Source: Chara braunii
Lineage: Eukaryota > Streptophyta > Charophyceae > Charales > Characeae
Assembly (NCBI GenBank): GCA_003427395.1
Contig: BFEA01000641.1
Coordinates: 534,092-588,574, forward strand
Length of the DNA: 54,483 nt
Reading direction: 5' to 3'
Shown: piece after piece, positions 45,533 to 54,483 of the stretch
How the letters are laid out: every line of letters starts with the position of its first letter
How positions within the stretch are numbered: the stretch's first letter is position 1
Notes under the pieces: model-generated
Told to the model about the DNA's origin: nothing
The model's database searches: none
What the model saw: the letters and a program-made list of their open reading frames with translations, nothing else
Program-made: the position numbers and the translations under genes

Positions 45533-47245
45533 TTATCTATTCCTAAGATCACTTGCTTGCTCTAAACCATACCAACTCAAGGGAACCAAGCACAAGGATG
45601 ATAATGGGAAAGGGTCAGGGAAGTCAGCAAATGGACGCAGAGGGATGGAGGGATCCACGGTGGTCCAATCATGAAAGGATAGATGATAATTCCTTTTGGA
45701 CTCTGGCTGCCCTCCCTTTTTGATCACTCTTTTCTCTCCCTTCCCTATTATCACTCCCACCTTCCCTTCCTTGGTGTCTCCCAGCCAGCTTTTGCTGAAT
45801 TTTTTAATGTGACTGTCAATTTCTGATTGATTCGATAGATGTTGAATCTTTTCTTTAACTTTATCCCATTGAGCCGAAATCTCAGTTTGGATCTGTTGTT
45901 TTATTGAATCAGTGAATTCAGGGCCCTCAAGCCTCACCCCTTCCATTTCATTGGTGCAACGTCTGTGCCAAAGGGCCCACATAATGACTCTTCTTCCAAC
46001 CTTACTCATCCTGAAGGGGAAGATCCCATGTTTCACATAGGAGGGCTTATGTTTCACATAGGAGGGCTTTCCAATCCCATGGCCAAGGATATGAAGATGT
46101 GAGTTGACTCCAGATTCTGTCCCACCACCTCCATAACCATACCGCACTTGGACATTGAAGGAAGATGTGTTCTATGGTTTCTGGGATTGCTCTTGATGGG
46201 AAAGCAGATGTACAAAACTTGCACTAGGGTAATGCTATACCTCTCTGTTCAAGAGTGGTTCTATCTATAATCCAGTCATTTGTAGGGAGACGGCGGTGAT
46301 CTATCTCTCGTTGTAGAGAAGCTACCTTAGCAGGTTTGATTCTAATGGTCTTAAACCATTTGATAGAGCGTAAAGAGTCCTTGCTGATGTTCAGCTGTCT
46401 CATTCATCTCGCTTCCACTTTATCTTTTATATTTAGGGACGGTCTCAGCATTCTATAGGTGAATTTGACTGTTAGGGTATGGAGTGAACGAGTCCAGGTT
46501 CGTTTTCCTCCTTTTGAAGTCCATTTCCATTGCGCTGGGTCCAAGCCCAAATTGTCTATTGACTGAGTTGGCCTGAAAGCCAGCCATTGACTTTTGTTTT
46601 TCAATACTCTGATTTTGAACGCCTGATCCATTTGGTACCATTTGGTTTCTTGGGGGTGCCCTGTATGGATAATATTTCGACTATCTATAGAGAAAATGGA
46701 GACTAGAACTGTTGTGTCATCACCCAATATTACCACATTCCCAATCTGTTGTTTATTATCCATGAAGCCTACCCAGTCCCCTTCTTGGAGGTTTGACCCT
46801 TTTTTTAGTATTCTTACCCAATCTAAAGGAATTAGCTCAATTATGGTATCTAATGCTTCCAGTAAATGTCTGCAGTAACGAAGTTTGGGATGTAAATGGG
46901 ATAAAGTGTACCAATCTTTTGTTTCTTTATTCCATATATCCCTTATCCTTAGAATCTCATTGTTAACCCATCCACGCCAAGGAGAGTCCATACAATGTAA
47001 CATACATCCATGTGAGTCTGTGACTAGTCTATTATTGAAAAGTGGTTGCTGACAAACTTCCTCCTATCTCCTCGGAGGGCACTTGTTTGGTAGTGGAAGT
47101 CTGCGCCAAATCTTAAGGAGGTTAAGCAGAATGGATCATTTTTTATATATGCCCTTGCTGCTTGTCTGTCTGTTTCTATCTCCTGGTTTGTTGCATGAGA
47201 GACACTTCTAGGGACAGACCAGCACCAGTTCTCTAACCATATCAT
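45533..47245 (-). pseudogene. LINE ORF2, post-RT linker and zinc-finger region
   Basis: Segments 47245-47024, 47003-46404 and 46147-45533 with broken joins. After KDSLRSIKWFK and RRLPTNDWIIDR comes CKFCTSAF...IEHIFLQCPSA (about 46240-46130), the Cys-x2-Cys...His...Cys finger typical of plant LINE RTs (zf-RVT). It ends with RFHDWT/SFHDWT and FADFPDPFP, the block that identifies the two shorter LINE fragments. A 20-bp tandem duplication (TTTCACATAGGAGGGCTT twice, 46033-46070) lies in the finger-distal part. Confidence 0.75.
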
Positions 47246-47445
47246 TGGGTCAGTGCCTTCTGGTACTCCTCGTGTCTGTCTCGCTATTTGTTCCCATGCT
47301 AGAGCCTGCCAAGAGATTTGCGGATTGAAGAGCAGTCTTTTGATCCATTGAATGGATAAGGCATGAGCCTGTGTGTGAGGATCCAGGATACCTAGTCCAC
47401 CTTTTGTTTTGGGTTGAATTAGTGTTTGCCAGGCTACTCTGCTGA

Positions 47446-49365
47446 TTACGTTTTTGCTTTCATGATTCTCTCTCCATAAATATGTTGTGATCTGTCTTTG
47501 TAGAGATTGGAGATTAAGCTTAAGGCCAGATAGCTGATTTGTACGATAGAAGCTGATTTGTACGATAGAGACGCTAAAATTACATTGTTAATTACAAGCG
47601 TTCTTCCAATTAATGATGTGTGCTTATCTTTCCATATTTCCATCTTTGCCAAAGCTGGTTTAGAAATCCACTCATTGTTTATTCCAGGTTTTCCTTCTGC
47701 AGATAGGGTGATCCCAAGGACCCTGATTGGCAAGGACGATGAAATCCAATGAACTCTAGGCTCCTCAGGTGGTCTCACCCCTTGGTGATGAATCCACCAT
47801 CCTTGGGGTTTGGTCCCCCAATTAATTTTCATATCTGAGAGGGAACAGAACCTATCCATCATTCTCGTAATGACCCTCATGTTGTCCTCTGAGGCATCTA
47901 CTAATAGTGAGAGGTCATCCGCAAACAGTGAGCACACAGGAATGACCTCTTTTGGGATGGATGCAATCCTAATACGTTTAATATCATTGTTTTGCCGCAA
48001 GGGCTTCCATCATAATGACAAAGAGGAAATGAGCTATCGGATCCCCTTGTCTTACTGATCGTTCCAACAGAATTGGAGGAGCTAAATTACCGTTTATCAT
48101 GACTCTTGTTATTGCTTCTGAGTGAAGGATTTGTACCCATATTCTGAAGGAAGACCCAAAATTAAATTTCTTCATACACATGTCTAAAAAAACTCAATCA
48201 ACAAGGTCATATGCCTTTTCGAAATCTATGAATATAAGGGCTGCATTCTGTTTCGATTGCCTGTAATTTTTAATCAGTTCATTAACCAGCAGGATATTGT
48301 CTTGAATATTCCTACCTTATATGAAGCCTGTTTGAGTGGGGTGAATGATGTCTGCTATGACTTTCATCAATCTGTTAGATAAGGCTTTTGTTAGCAACTT
48401 GTAAACGACTGTGAGGAGGGTGATGGGTCTGTAATTGCGAATATTCGTTGAATCACATTTTTCATACAGTAGTGTTAGCACTCCTTGTCCCACTATCTCT
48501 CTCATCCTTCCAGAGGACTATACCTGTTGGGAGAAGTCCATCAGATCCTGAGAAATAAAATCCCAATGACTTCCCAGAATTCCTTAGGCAGTCCATCTAT
48601 GCCTGGTGTTTTCTCTTCTTCCATCATCAACAAGGCTGTCGATATTTCTTCTTTAGTTATTGGTTGTTCTAGATTATCTTTTTGAAGATCAGTAAGTGTT
48701 TTGTCTATTGGAAGAAGGAAATCTTGAATTTCTCTCCTTCTCTGAAGAGAAGGGAGGCGATTGCATTCTGAAGCAAAAAGTTTTTTGTAGAATTCTCTTG
48801 CTATCCAGGAGCAAGTTGCTGTTGAGGTTTGTAGGGGTTGTTGATCCTGCTGTGGATCCGCGAGCGCCTCAATGATTGATCTTCCTTTTCGTGCTCTTGC
48901 TTTAGCAAAGAATCTCGCATCCATGACTCCTTTTGTATTATGTTTAACTAATTTTCCTCTAATCCTGATCCCTTGCCATCTGTTTTCCATATGACCAAGT
49001 AGTTGATTTTCTACTTCATTTATTTTTTCTCTAAGCGATGGTGATTGAGGATTATCCTCTAATTCTTCCATTTCCTCATCTTGTTGTTGTAGTTGTAGAA
49101 GTTGTGTTTGCAGAATGATTTTTTCACAATGTCTTTGTGCGGCTAGCATTTTGGAATATTCGTTGCATTTACGGCCTAGAAACATCAGACCGTTGTTGAA
49201 CCAGCGTATATCGTCATTGATGACCCTTTTCTGATCTCTCCAGAAGGACCATACATTTTGTAGATATATTTTGAATTGATCAATGTTGAGTAAGGAAGTG
49301 CTTAATTTGTATAATCTCTTTCCTTGATCCGTTTTTTTCCTGAAGGACAGTACTATGACACACAT
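47446..49365 (-). pseudogene. LINE reverse transcriptase
   Basis: In order: KTPGIDGLPKEFW (49365-48541 segment), YRPITLLTVVYKLLTKAL with a following HPTQTGFI (48505-48317), FIDFEKAYDLVD with the first catalytic Asp (about 48236-48200), SVRQGDPIAHFLF (48181-47984), and FADDLSLLVD with the second catalytic pair (48000-47446), then MKINW. All RT motifs in the L1 order are present, but in four different open segments. It would copy its own RNA at the nicked target site if intact. Confidence 0.88.
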
Positions 49366-50175
49366 AGCATGATCTATACCCGGGTAGACCGTACGAGGAA
49401 AAATCTTTGCTACCTGTAGTGCTCGTTGAAGCTCCTATGAAAGGAGTATCAAGTCAATGCAAGATCTTGAAGCCTTTGTCATCTGATTTTTCCTGAAACA
49501 TGTGAAGGTTCGTTTGGTTGGGTATGTACGTTTGAACGAGTCGAACAAATTGTAGGATTGACATAGTCATTCTATTATATGTTCATCTGATTCGATGTAA
49601 GATGGACAAGGGGAGGGGATTTGCCATCGGTCTAGATGACGATTTGGAGCTGCATTGACATCTCCTGCCATTATAATGGGAATTCCTACTGGAAGATGTT
49701 CTCTTATATTCTCAAAGAACTCCCTTCTATCCCCAGTGTCATTAGGCCCATATACACACAGGATGATTACAATTTCTAATTCCATCATGGCTAAAATGTA
49801 TACCCATCTTCCTCCCTCTTTGTCTGCTTCCCAATATACAAGATCCATCCTTGAGTCTGGTGGAAGCCAAATTGCTACCCCTGCACTACCTGCTTTGGGG
49901 GCGTGTGACCTGAAGGCTTGATGAGGTCCTATTTGTTTATGAATATTATTGTATTCTGAATTATCTAGCAAGTGAGTTTCCTGTATACAGATTGCATCTG
50001 GCCATTCTTTGCCTTCTACCCCTTTTAGTTTATCATAAATGGCCTGCCGTTTGGCTGGTTTGGCTGATGCCAAGCCATTTACATTTAGTGAACGGAGGCC
50101 GAGATCTGCTGCTCTTTTCTGTAATTTCCATCTTTTATCTCTGTTGTACAGCACATCCAAAGTATTTATCGCCTC
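49366..50175 (-). pseudogene. LINE AP-type endonuclease
   Basis: Frame from about 50175 (first codons KKIGEIEAINTL, no ATG; translation may have begun in a lost part). Motifs: RSLNVNGL (Asn), CIQETHL (catalytic Glu), VYGPN, MAGDVNAAPN (Asp and Asn), then after a frameshift near 49567, CIDLILL and PGIDHAM (Asp-His pair). This is the exonuclease-endonuclease-phosphatase fold that nicks the genomic target. Broken by the frameshift, so inactive. Confidence 0.85.
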
Positions 50176-50248
50176 AATCTCACCGATTTTTTTCTATCAT
50201 CTCCGTCAGACTTTTGGATGTGAAAAATTTTATGGATTCATCCATGGG

Positions 50249-50453
50249 GCTTCTTCAAGAAGACTCCCTTGTTTTAATAAGCCTTTCAGCAATAATCTGG
50301 ACAGCAGCACTGTAACATCCACTTTTGTCCAACATTTGCTTACTTTGGCCTTTATCGCAGTCCCATTAAAGCTTCCTGGGGTGGGTTCCAACGATGTGAT
50401 TTCACCCTTATCAATAGTTGTACTGACAGATTTATTAGTGTGTGGGCGTAAGT
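50249..50453 (-). pseudogene. Possible C-terminus of LINE ORF1
   Basis: A 67-codon minus-strand frame (TTIDKGEITSLEPTPGSF, then LLSRLLLKGLLKQGSLLEE) ending in TAA just upstream of the endonuclease frame, where ORF1 should end. No RNA-binding or zinc-knuckle motif visible. Position is the only evidence. Confidence 0.3.
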
Positions 50454-50460
50454 CCTAGCA

Positions 50461-52271
50461 CAATCAGAGTTAAAGGTGCGGCCTCCAATCATGATCATGT
50501 CAATCATCCATAACCTCTTTGATCATTGCACAGTCCGTCTCTCTCAATAGCTTCCCCTCTGTGACATGTGCTTTACGCTTGCAAGGCGTTAACCTTCGCT
50601 CGGCGTACCGCTAGCAGTTCTTCCCTTCTTCGCAATTGGACGTGTGTCCCCTTACATGATTTCTTCCTTGTTCGTCTTCACTCTCTGATACACCTTCTCG
50701 TTCGTCAGCTCTGTGCAAATCGGTTCAGTTTAACGCGGCTTGGTACCTGTTCGAGCTTAGGGGCAGGTACATCCTTCTCGCCGACCGCAAATTACCAGCG
50801 GATCACTAGAGGATTGTCCACCGACTGTGCTCCAACGGGTTGTTGCCAGTTGAAAGCTGCGCACACCAAATATGCTTTCCAAACACTCTGCCCACATCCG
50901 CCCCCATCTTCCACGTTTACCACCTAGCCCCCATGTGAGTTTGCAACCGCCACTAAGGCTCCCTACCCAGCAAGAGTTGACTGCTCAACAGAGAAAGCCA
51001 GAAGGGAGGACCACGTACACCGAGCACGCTTCTGAATGTTGTCCCCTTCGAACATCTCCTCTCAAAATCGTCCCCATCCTCTATGGTTCACTATCCGCCT
51101 TCACGAGATTTTCTTGTGGTCACTGCAGCTCAGAGTACAGGAGAACAAGGCGAGAGTCGACTGATCGTCAGCGATAGCCTCAGGGAAGCTGCGCACATCG
51201 GACGCGCATTGCCCAAGCTGATATTCTCTTCCCCTTCCTCTCATACATGCGAAAGAGTTCCAACAAGCGTCGACCGAACCTACGGTGCGCTGCGTACACC
51301 GGACACGCTTCGTCCTGCTGCTTCTCTTTCCTTGTCTCCCGAGTCTTGCTGGTCCCTCCTCTGTATCCGCCCGGACAGCCTGTAGCGCAAGTACCAGTGA
51401 ATCGCTCAGGCCTGCTGAGCCACTAGCACCAAGTTCGAAAACAGAACGCTGACACCATCGGTACCAGCGGTGTACCAGCCACAGACCCGTTGGTACCACC
51501 TCTACCGAGGGTTTAGACCCGGTAATCCCCAGGCTACAAACCTGGAACAACAGCAGTGTTGAGGCCTTAGGCCTACTTTGGTCCCACTCCATAGGCCCGG
51601 TAGTTGTACAAATTCCAAGCCTTGTTCGACAGATTCATGAACATTACAGCATCAGAAAAGCCTACAGTGAGTTGCTAGGAGCCCCTAGAATCTCAGAGCA
51701 TTCTAAAAACCACTGGGAGCAACCGAGAGCATTAAACTTGCTTACAAAAGAGTGAAAATCAACTGAGATTATTTGGGAGCCGACATGAACAAGTCCATGT
51801 ACAACTGCCTCAACCCCCTATCCTAGATGCCAAGCTCTACCAGGCCTCGCATCCCCAACCGCTGGGTTACAGGGCAGCACGACCCGCCCCAACTCCAGCC
51901 CGCGTCATCCTAGCAACAACTCACGGTTAGCCACTGGAATGCCTTCCACCCTTGGCAATGAACTCACCTACTAGTGCGGAAAAATTGGAGGAAGGGTGAA
52001 CACTTGTGGCAATACGCAATACCGTCCACTCTCCTGCTTCCATGTCCCACCTTCACCTACCCCTCCATCTGCACCTCCTCTATATCATTCCCTGATTGCC
52101 CCAAATGGACCAACCAGAACCTTCTCCCTGGCCGATCCCTCCCTCCCGGCCATGTCTCACGTACCATTCTCTTCTGTTTCTTTCTGATAGGTGTCATGAT
52201 CCTGGCATTGAAGTTGCATCGTCCCCTGCACAGGAGGGGTGTTGGGTTGGAGAAAAGGAAACAAGGCACGC
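50461..52271. other. No supported gene; degenerate GC-rich repeats
   Basis: GCTGCGCACAxCxxAxxxGC-type phrases recur near 50853, 51188 and 51288. A 163-codon minus frame (51592-51101) has an ATG but no motif; it overlaps these repeats and is not proposed as a gene. GGTACCA words cluster at 51460-51500. Confidence 0.4.
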
Positions 52272-52498
52272 AAACCACCAGTACATTTACCACCAGTACA
52301 TTTCCCCGCGGAAGGATAAAATATGTGGCTTGCATGCTGCCGCAACTTTCCAGACTCGGTCCAGAGCAAAATGGCTGGCGACGCCTGCCAAAAAGAGGCC
52401 TGCACGGGTTCCTTTTTTTTGGCGCGCATGCCGTTTCCAGCCCCAGAGAAAAGTGCCTCGGAAGCACTGGTCATTCAACCACCAGTTACTGGTGGTTT
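52272..52498. mobile_element. MITE, family M2 (AAACCACCAGTAC ends), copy 2
   Basis: Ends AAACCACCAGTA (52272-52283) and TACTGGTGGTTT (52487-52498) are exact inverted repeats. The left end is duplicated inward (ACCACCAGTACATTT at 52290) and just beyond the right end AAACCACAAGTACCTC occurs twice in tandem. Interior collinear with copy 1 (18387-18571). Confidence 0.82.
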
Positions 52499-53104
52499 AA
52501 ACCACAAGTACCTCGGTTTAAACCACAAGTACCTCCGACAGTCGCAGCTGGTAATGTGCCCTGACACCCTCGGATGAACAGACCTGGACTGGAGCACACA
52601 AATTCATACAAGTCGAGACGCTTTCACTTTATTTTTTCCCGTGGCTGATATATGGCCGAGGTGCTGGTTGTTTCAAACATGACTACCTTTCCCCAGTGGC
52701 ACTTGAAAAACAAATATCCAGTGCCGTTTTGCTGGATATCCATCCAGGCGAAGCCGGCATCCATTGCAACCCGTTTTGGCTGGATGGATATCCAGTGAAA
52801 TGGTGCCCAGGTACTTCCCGAGAGTTGCAGCTGTATACCCGCGGCTTTGAAAAAAATTCCTAAGAAAAATACTGGTGGTTTACAGATGGCGGAAAGAAGA
52901 AAAGCTAGAAGAATCAGGTCATAGAATCGAACACCCTGATAGTAAGGGTGAACAGTTAGAAAGGGGCCACACCTGATTTCGCCCAGGTGAGCTCCCCACG
53001 GATAGAATGAAGCCATCAAAAACCCAGTCCTCTATCCTGGAGGTTCTCTCACCACCACCAGGATGCGAGGTTTTTCGCAGTTCAGTCGAACAGGTGGGGC
53101 AGCC
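52499..53104. other. No gene seen; imperfect palindromes
   Basis: GGATATCCA words form imperfect inverted repeats at 52716-52796. A solitary M2-type end, TACTGGTGGTTT, lies at about 52869-52880. Confidence 0.45.
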
Positions 53105-53215
53105 ACAGGCCTTCTTCACCCGAATAGAACGCCCAGTCCTTGTCGTGGTATCTTGGCTGGAAGATGCATAGATACAGCTATAGTGACTGGGCGTTCTATT
53201 CGGGCGGGGAGAGGA
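53105..53215. mobile_element. Foldback MITE, family M1, copy 3
   Basis: Arms CTTCTTCACCCGAATAGAAC and the complement GTTCTATTCGGGCGGGGAG surround a centre with GATACAGCTATAGTGACTGG, as in copy 2. Outer ends eroded; GGCAG on both sides is a weak candidate duplication. Confidence 0.8.
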
Positions 53216-53306
53216 GTAGGCAGTAAGGGACGTTCTGGCAAGCTGGAATTTGTACTCCAGAGGTCTGCGCTTGTCCTGCGTATTTGCTATGATTTCGTTC
53301 TTGTAT

Positions 53307-53460
53307 GGGATGCTTTTTTTTCCTTTTTTTTTCAACAAGAACATCCCTTTTGGATGTCAGGGTTGTTGGCAAGAGCAACCACCGCTAGCACCACCATCTA
53401 TTGGTGGGTAGCATCACCTGCTGGAAAACGGGTGACCCTGCTGGTCAGCTGGCGATGATC
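53307..53460 (-). mobile_element. LINE 3'-end fragment (3' UTR and A tail)
   Basis: The T-rich run on the + strand (53307-53331, an A tail on the minus strand) is followed by CCATCTATTGGTGGG and CACCTGCTGGAAA(A/G)CGGGT, the same order and spacing as in the 3' UTR of the large LINE (45287-45330). Only the 3' end is present. Confidence 0.65.
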
Positions 53461-53626
53461 CCCACCAATAGTTGCAGTCTGAGCAGCAATGAAGAAGAAC
53501 AGACCTGACAATACGGATTACGCAGGAACAGCAGTCTGCTCTAAGTTCTGACTCCTGAGTTTGTTTGAACAAAGGGTTTCAAATTGACAGGTGCTTTTTG
53601 TTTCTGTTTTTTTCCGAAGGGTTTGA

Positions 53627-53893
53627 CAGATTAGTTTCAGTGAGAGCTATGGTTCAATCCGACAAGGCGAAGAGGTGGTCCAAGAGGTGCTTGACCAGGT
53701 CCTCTTCCAAGTTGACGTGGTCAGTCTGCGTGATGATTTGATTGTTGGCTCTTCTGGAAAGAGGAAGGAGAGGGGCACTGGGGCAAGCCTCCCACTTCGC
53801 AATGCAGGGATTAAGAGATTTTGGCCGTTGATCTTCATCATTCACGGCCAGATAACTCTTAATCTGTGGATGTGGGACCTAGCCTCCGTTTGA
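53627..53893 (+). CDS. Unrecognised open frame, possible exon
   Basis: 88 codons open from 53627 to TGA at 53891-53893, without ATG at the left edge; TTAGTTTCAG at 53631-53640 could be a splice acceptor. Residues EEVVQEVLDQVLFQVDVVSL then RKERGTG give a helix-like and basic character. No family recognised. May be chance. Confidence 0.2.
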   Translation, partial: QISFSESYGSIRQGEEVVQEVLDQVLFQVDVVSLRDDLIVGSSGKRKERGTGASLPLRNAGIKRFWPLIFIIHGQITLNLWMWDLASV

Positions 53894-53917
53894 GGGATGA
53901 AGGAATCTCAAGCATTG

Positions 53918-54047
53918 AACCACCAGTACTTCCGAGCGGGCCGCGTTTGGGCTGGCACCGCCAGTCATTTTGCTGGGCCCGTCGAGCATGTGGCAGCATG
54001 CAAGGCGCATCGGAGAAGAAAATGGCCGGGAAACAAACTGGTGGTTT
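53918..54047. mobile_element. MITE, family M2, copy 3 (inverted, shortened)
   Basis: Ends AACCACCAGTACTTCCGAG (left) and AAACTGGTGGTTT (right). The interior GCCAGTCATTTTGCTGG is the complement of the copy 2 interior, so it lies in reverse orientation and has lost about 100 bp. Confidence 0.7.
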
Positions 54048-54483
54048 GAAGGAAGAGGGGCAACTACGAACCAGTCACGTTTTCAGTTTCTAAATCCAGC
54101 TCAGGCATCCCTCGAATACAACACACCCCCACCCAAACCTAAAGCTGGGTTGGATACGTTCACGATTTTTCCTCGCTTCAGAGTAAAAATTTGTGAAACC
54201 GTGAGTGAAAAGCATTTAAAACTGAGAACCTTGACTGCGTTCTAGTTTTTAATTTTTTTCAAAAGCTATATTCTTCTGTCAATTTCACCTCACACTACCT
54301 ACCTACCACTACTCCTAATTGTAGGCATACAGGGAACCTCGTAGCAGCCAGAACCGTGTTCACAAGAGAACATGCGGGGGCTGCTCAGGACCTGCAGGTG
54401 GGCGATACCGGCTAGGGGACAGCCGGTAGCATCAGGGACCATGCCAACAAGACCAATCCCTGTGCCTCCCCTCAGGTCCCCTC
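54048..54483. other. No gene seen
   Basis: No coding region or repeat with another copy in the window was identified up to the window edge. Confidence 0.4.

Larger units (their letters stand above)
45201..50460 (-). mobile_element. L1-type LINE, nearly full length but disabled
   Basis: Read on the minus strand: a short frame that may be the end of ORF1 (50453-50249), AP-type endonuclease, reverse transcriptase, a long linker, a zinc-finger region and 3' UTR, ending in an A run (the T run at about 45202-45214 on the + strand). Endonuclease upstream of RT with a C-terminal zinc-finger region is the L1/plant LINE layout. Frameshifts and stops separate at least seven segments. The A tail is followed on the minus strand by CGAAAGAGACTG; I could not identify a target-site duplication. 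Confidence 0.88.

Noticed and set aside
51101-51592. 163-codon minus frame with an ATG
   Set aside because: Overlaps degenerate GC-rich repeats and shows no family motif; the reading frame is compatible with chance in stop-poor DNA.

Overview
The window looks like intergenic, repeat-dominated nuclear DNA of a plant-lineage (streptophyte) eukaryote. The primer-binding sites match the 3' end of initiator tRNA-Met in the form usual for plant LTR retrotransposons. There are also Ty3/gypsy pol and L1-type LINE proteins, long (GA)n/(TC)n tracts, draft-assembly N gaps, and no bacterial gene organisation. The style (GA-rich microsatellites, gag-protease elements, LINE protein flavour) reminds me of a charophyte alga such as Chara. 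That is an impression I could not check. I recognise no intact host gene; two short stretches could be single exons.

Layout: 1-2600 holds low-complexity DNA and an old LINE 3' fragment. 3237-11606 is a decayed Ty3/gypsy element on the + strand (LTR part, PBS, leader, gag, protease, RT/RNase H, integrase). It has no 3' end and sits between two inverted copies (2600-3236 and 11607-12230) of an unclassified repeat here called R1; further R1 copies lie at 15916-16790 and 18725-19160. 12231-20800 is a patchwork of polypurine/polypyrimidine DNA, short palindromic transposons (MITEs) and a 5'-truncated LINE.

20805-42247 is the most structured part. It is a minus-strand concatemer of one LTR family, ordered leader fragment - LTR1 - full internal region A - LTR2 - internal region C - LTR3. 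The internal regions encode a gag and a retropepsin-like domain, but I see no reverse transcriptase or integrase, so the family is probably non-autonomous and mobilised in trans. Internal region C is split by a 9552-base insertion (30413-39964) that begins TGT, ends ACA and is flanked by ACGG. The insertion carries two tandem-repeat fields, a hAT-like element with a perfect 8-bp target duplication (36452-37465, containing a gap) and a U6 snRNA-like sequence (minus strand, about 38788-38890).

42248-54483 holds more MITEs, a (TC)n tract, a nearly full-length but frameshifted minus-strand LINE (about 45201-50460: endonuclease, RT, zinc-finger region, 3' tail), another LINE 3' end, and unassigned DNA. 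Nearly every protein-like region is broken by stops or frameshifts. Several open frames start at a non-ATG codon and were judged by homology-like motifs, not by start codon.
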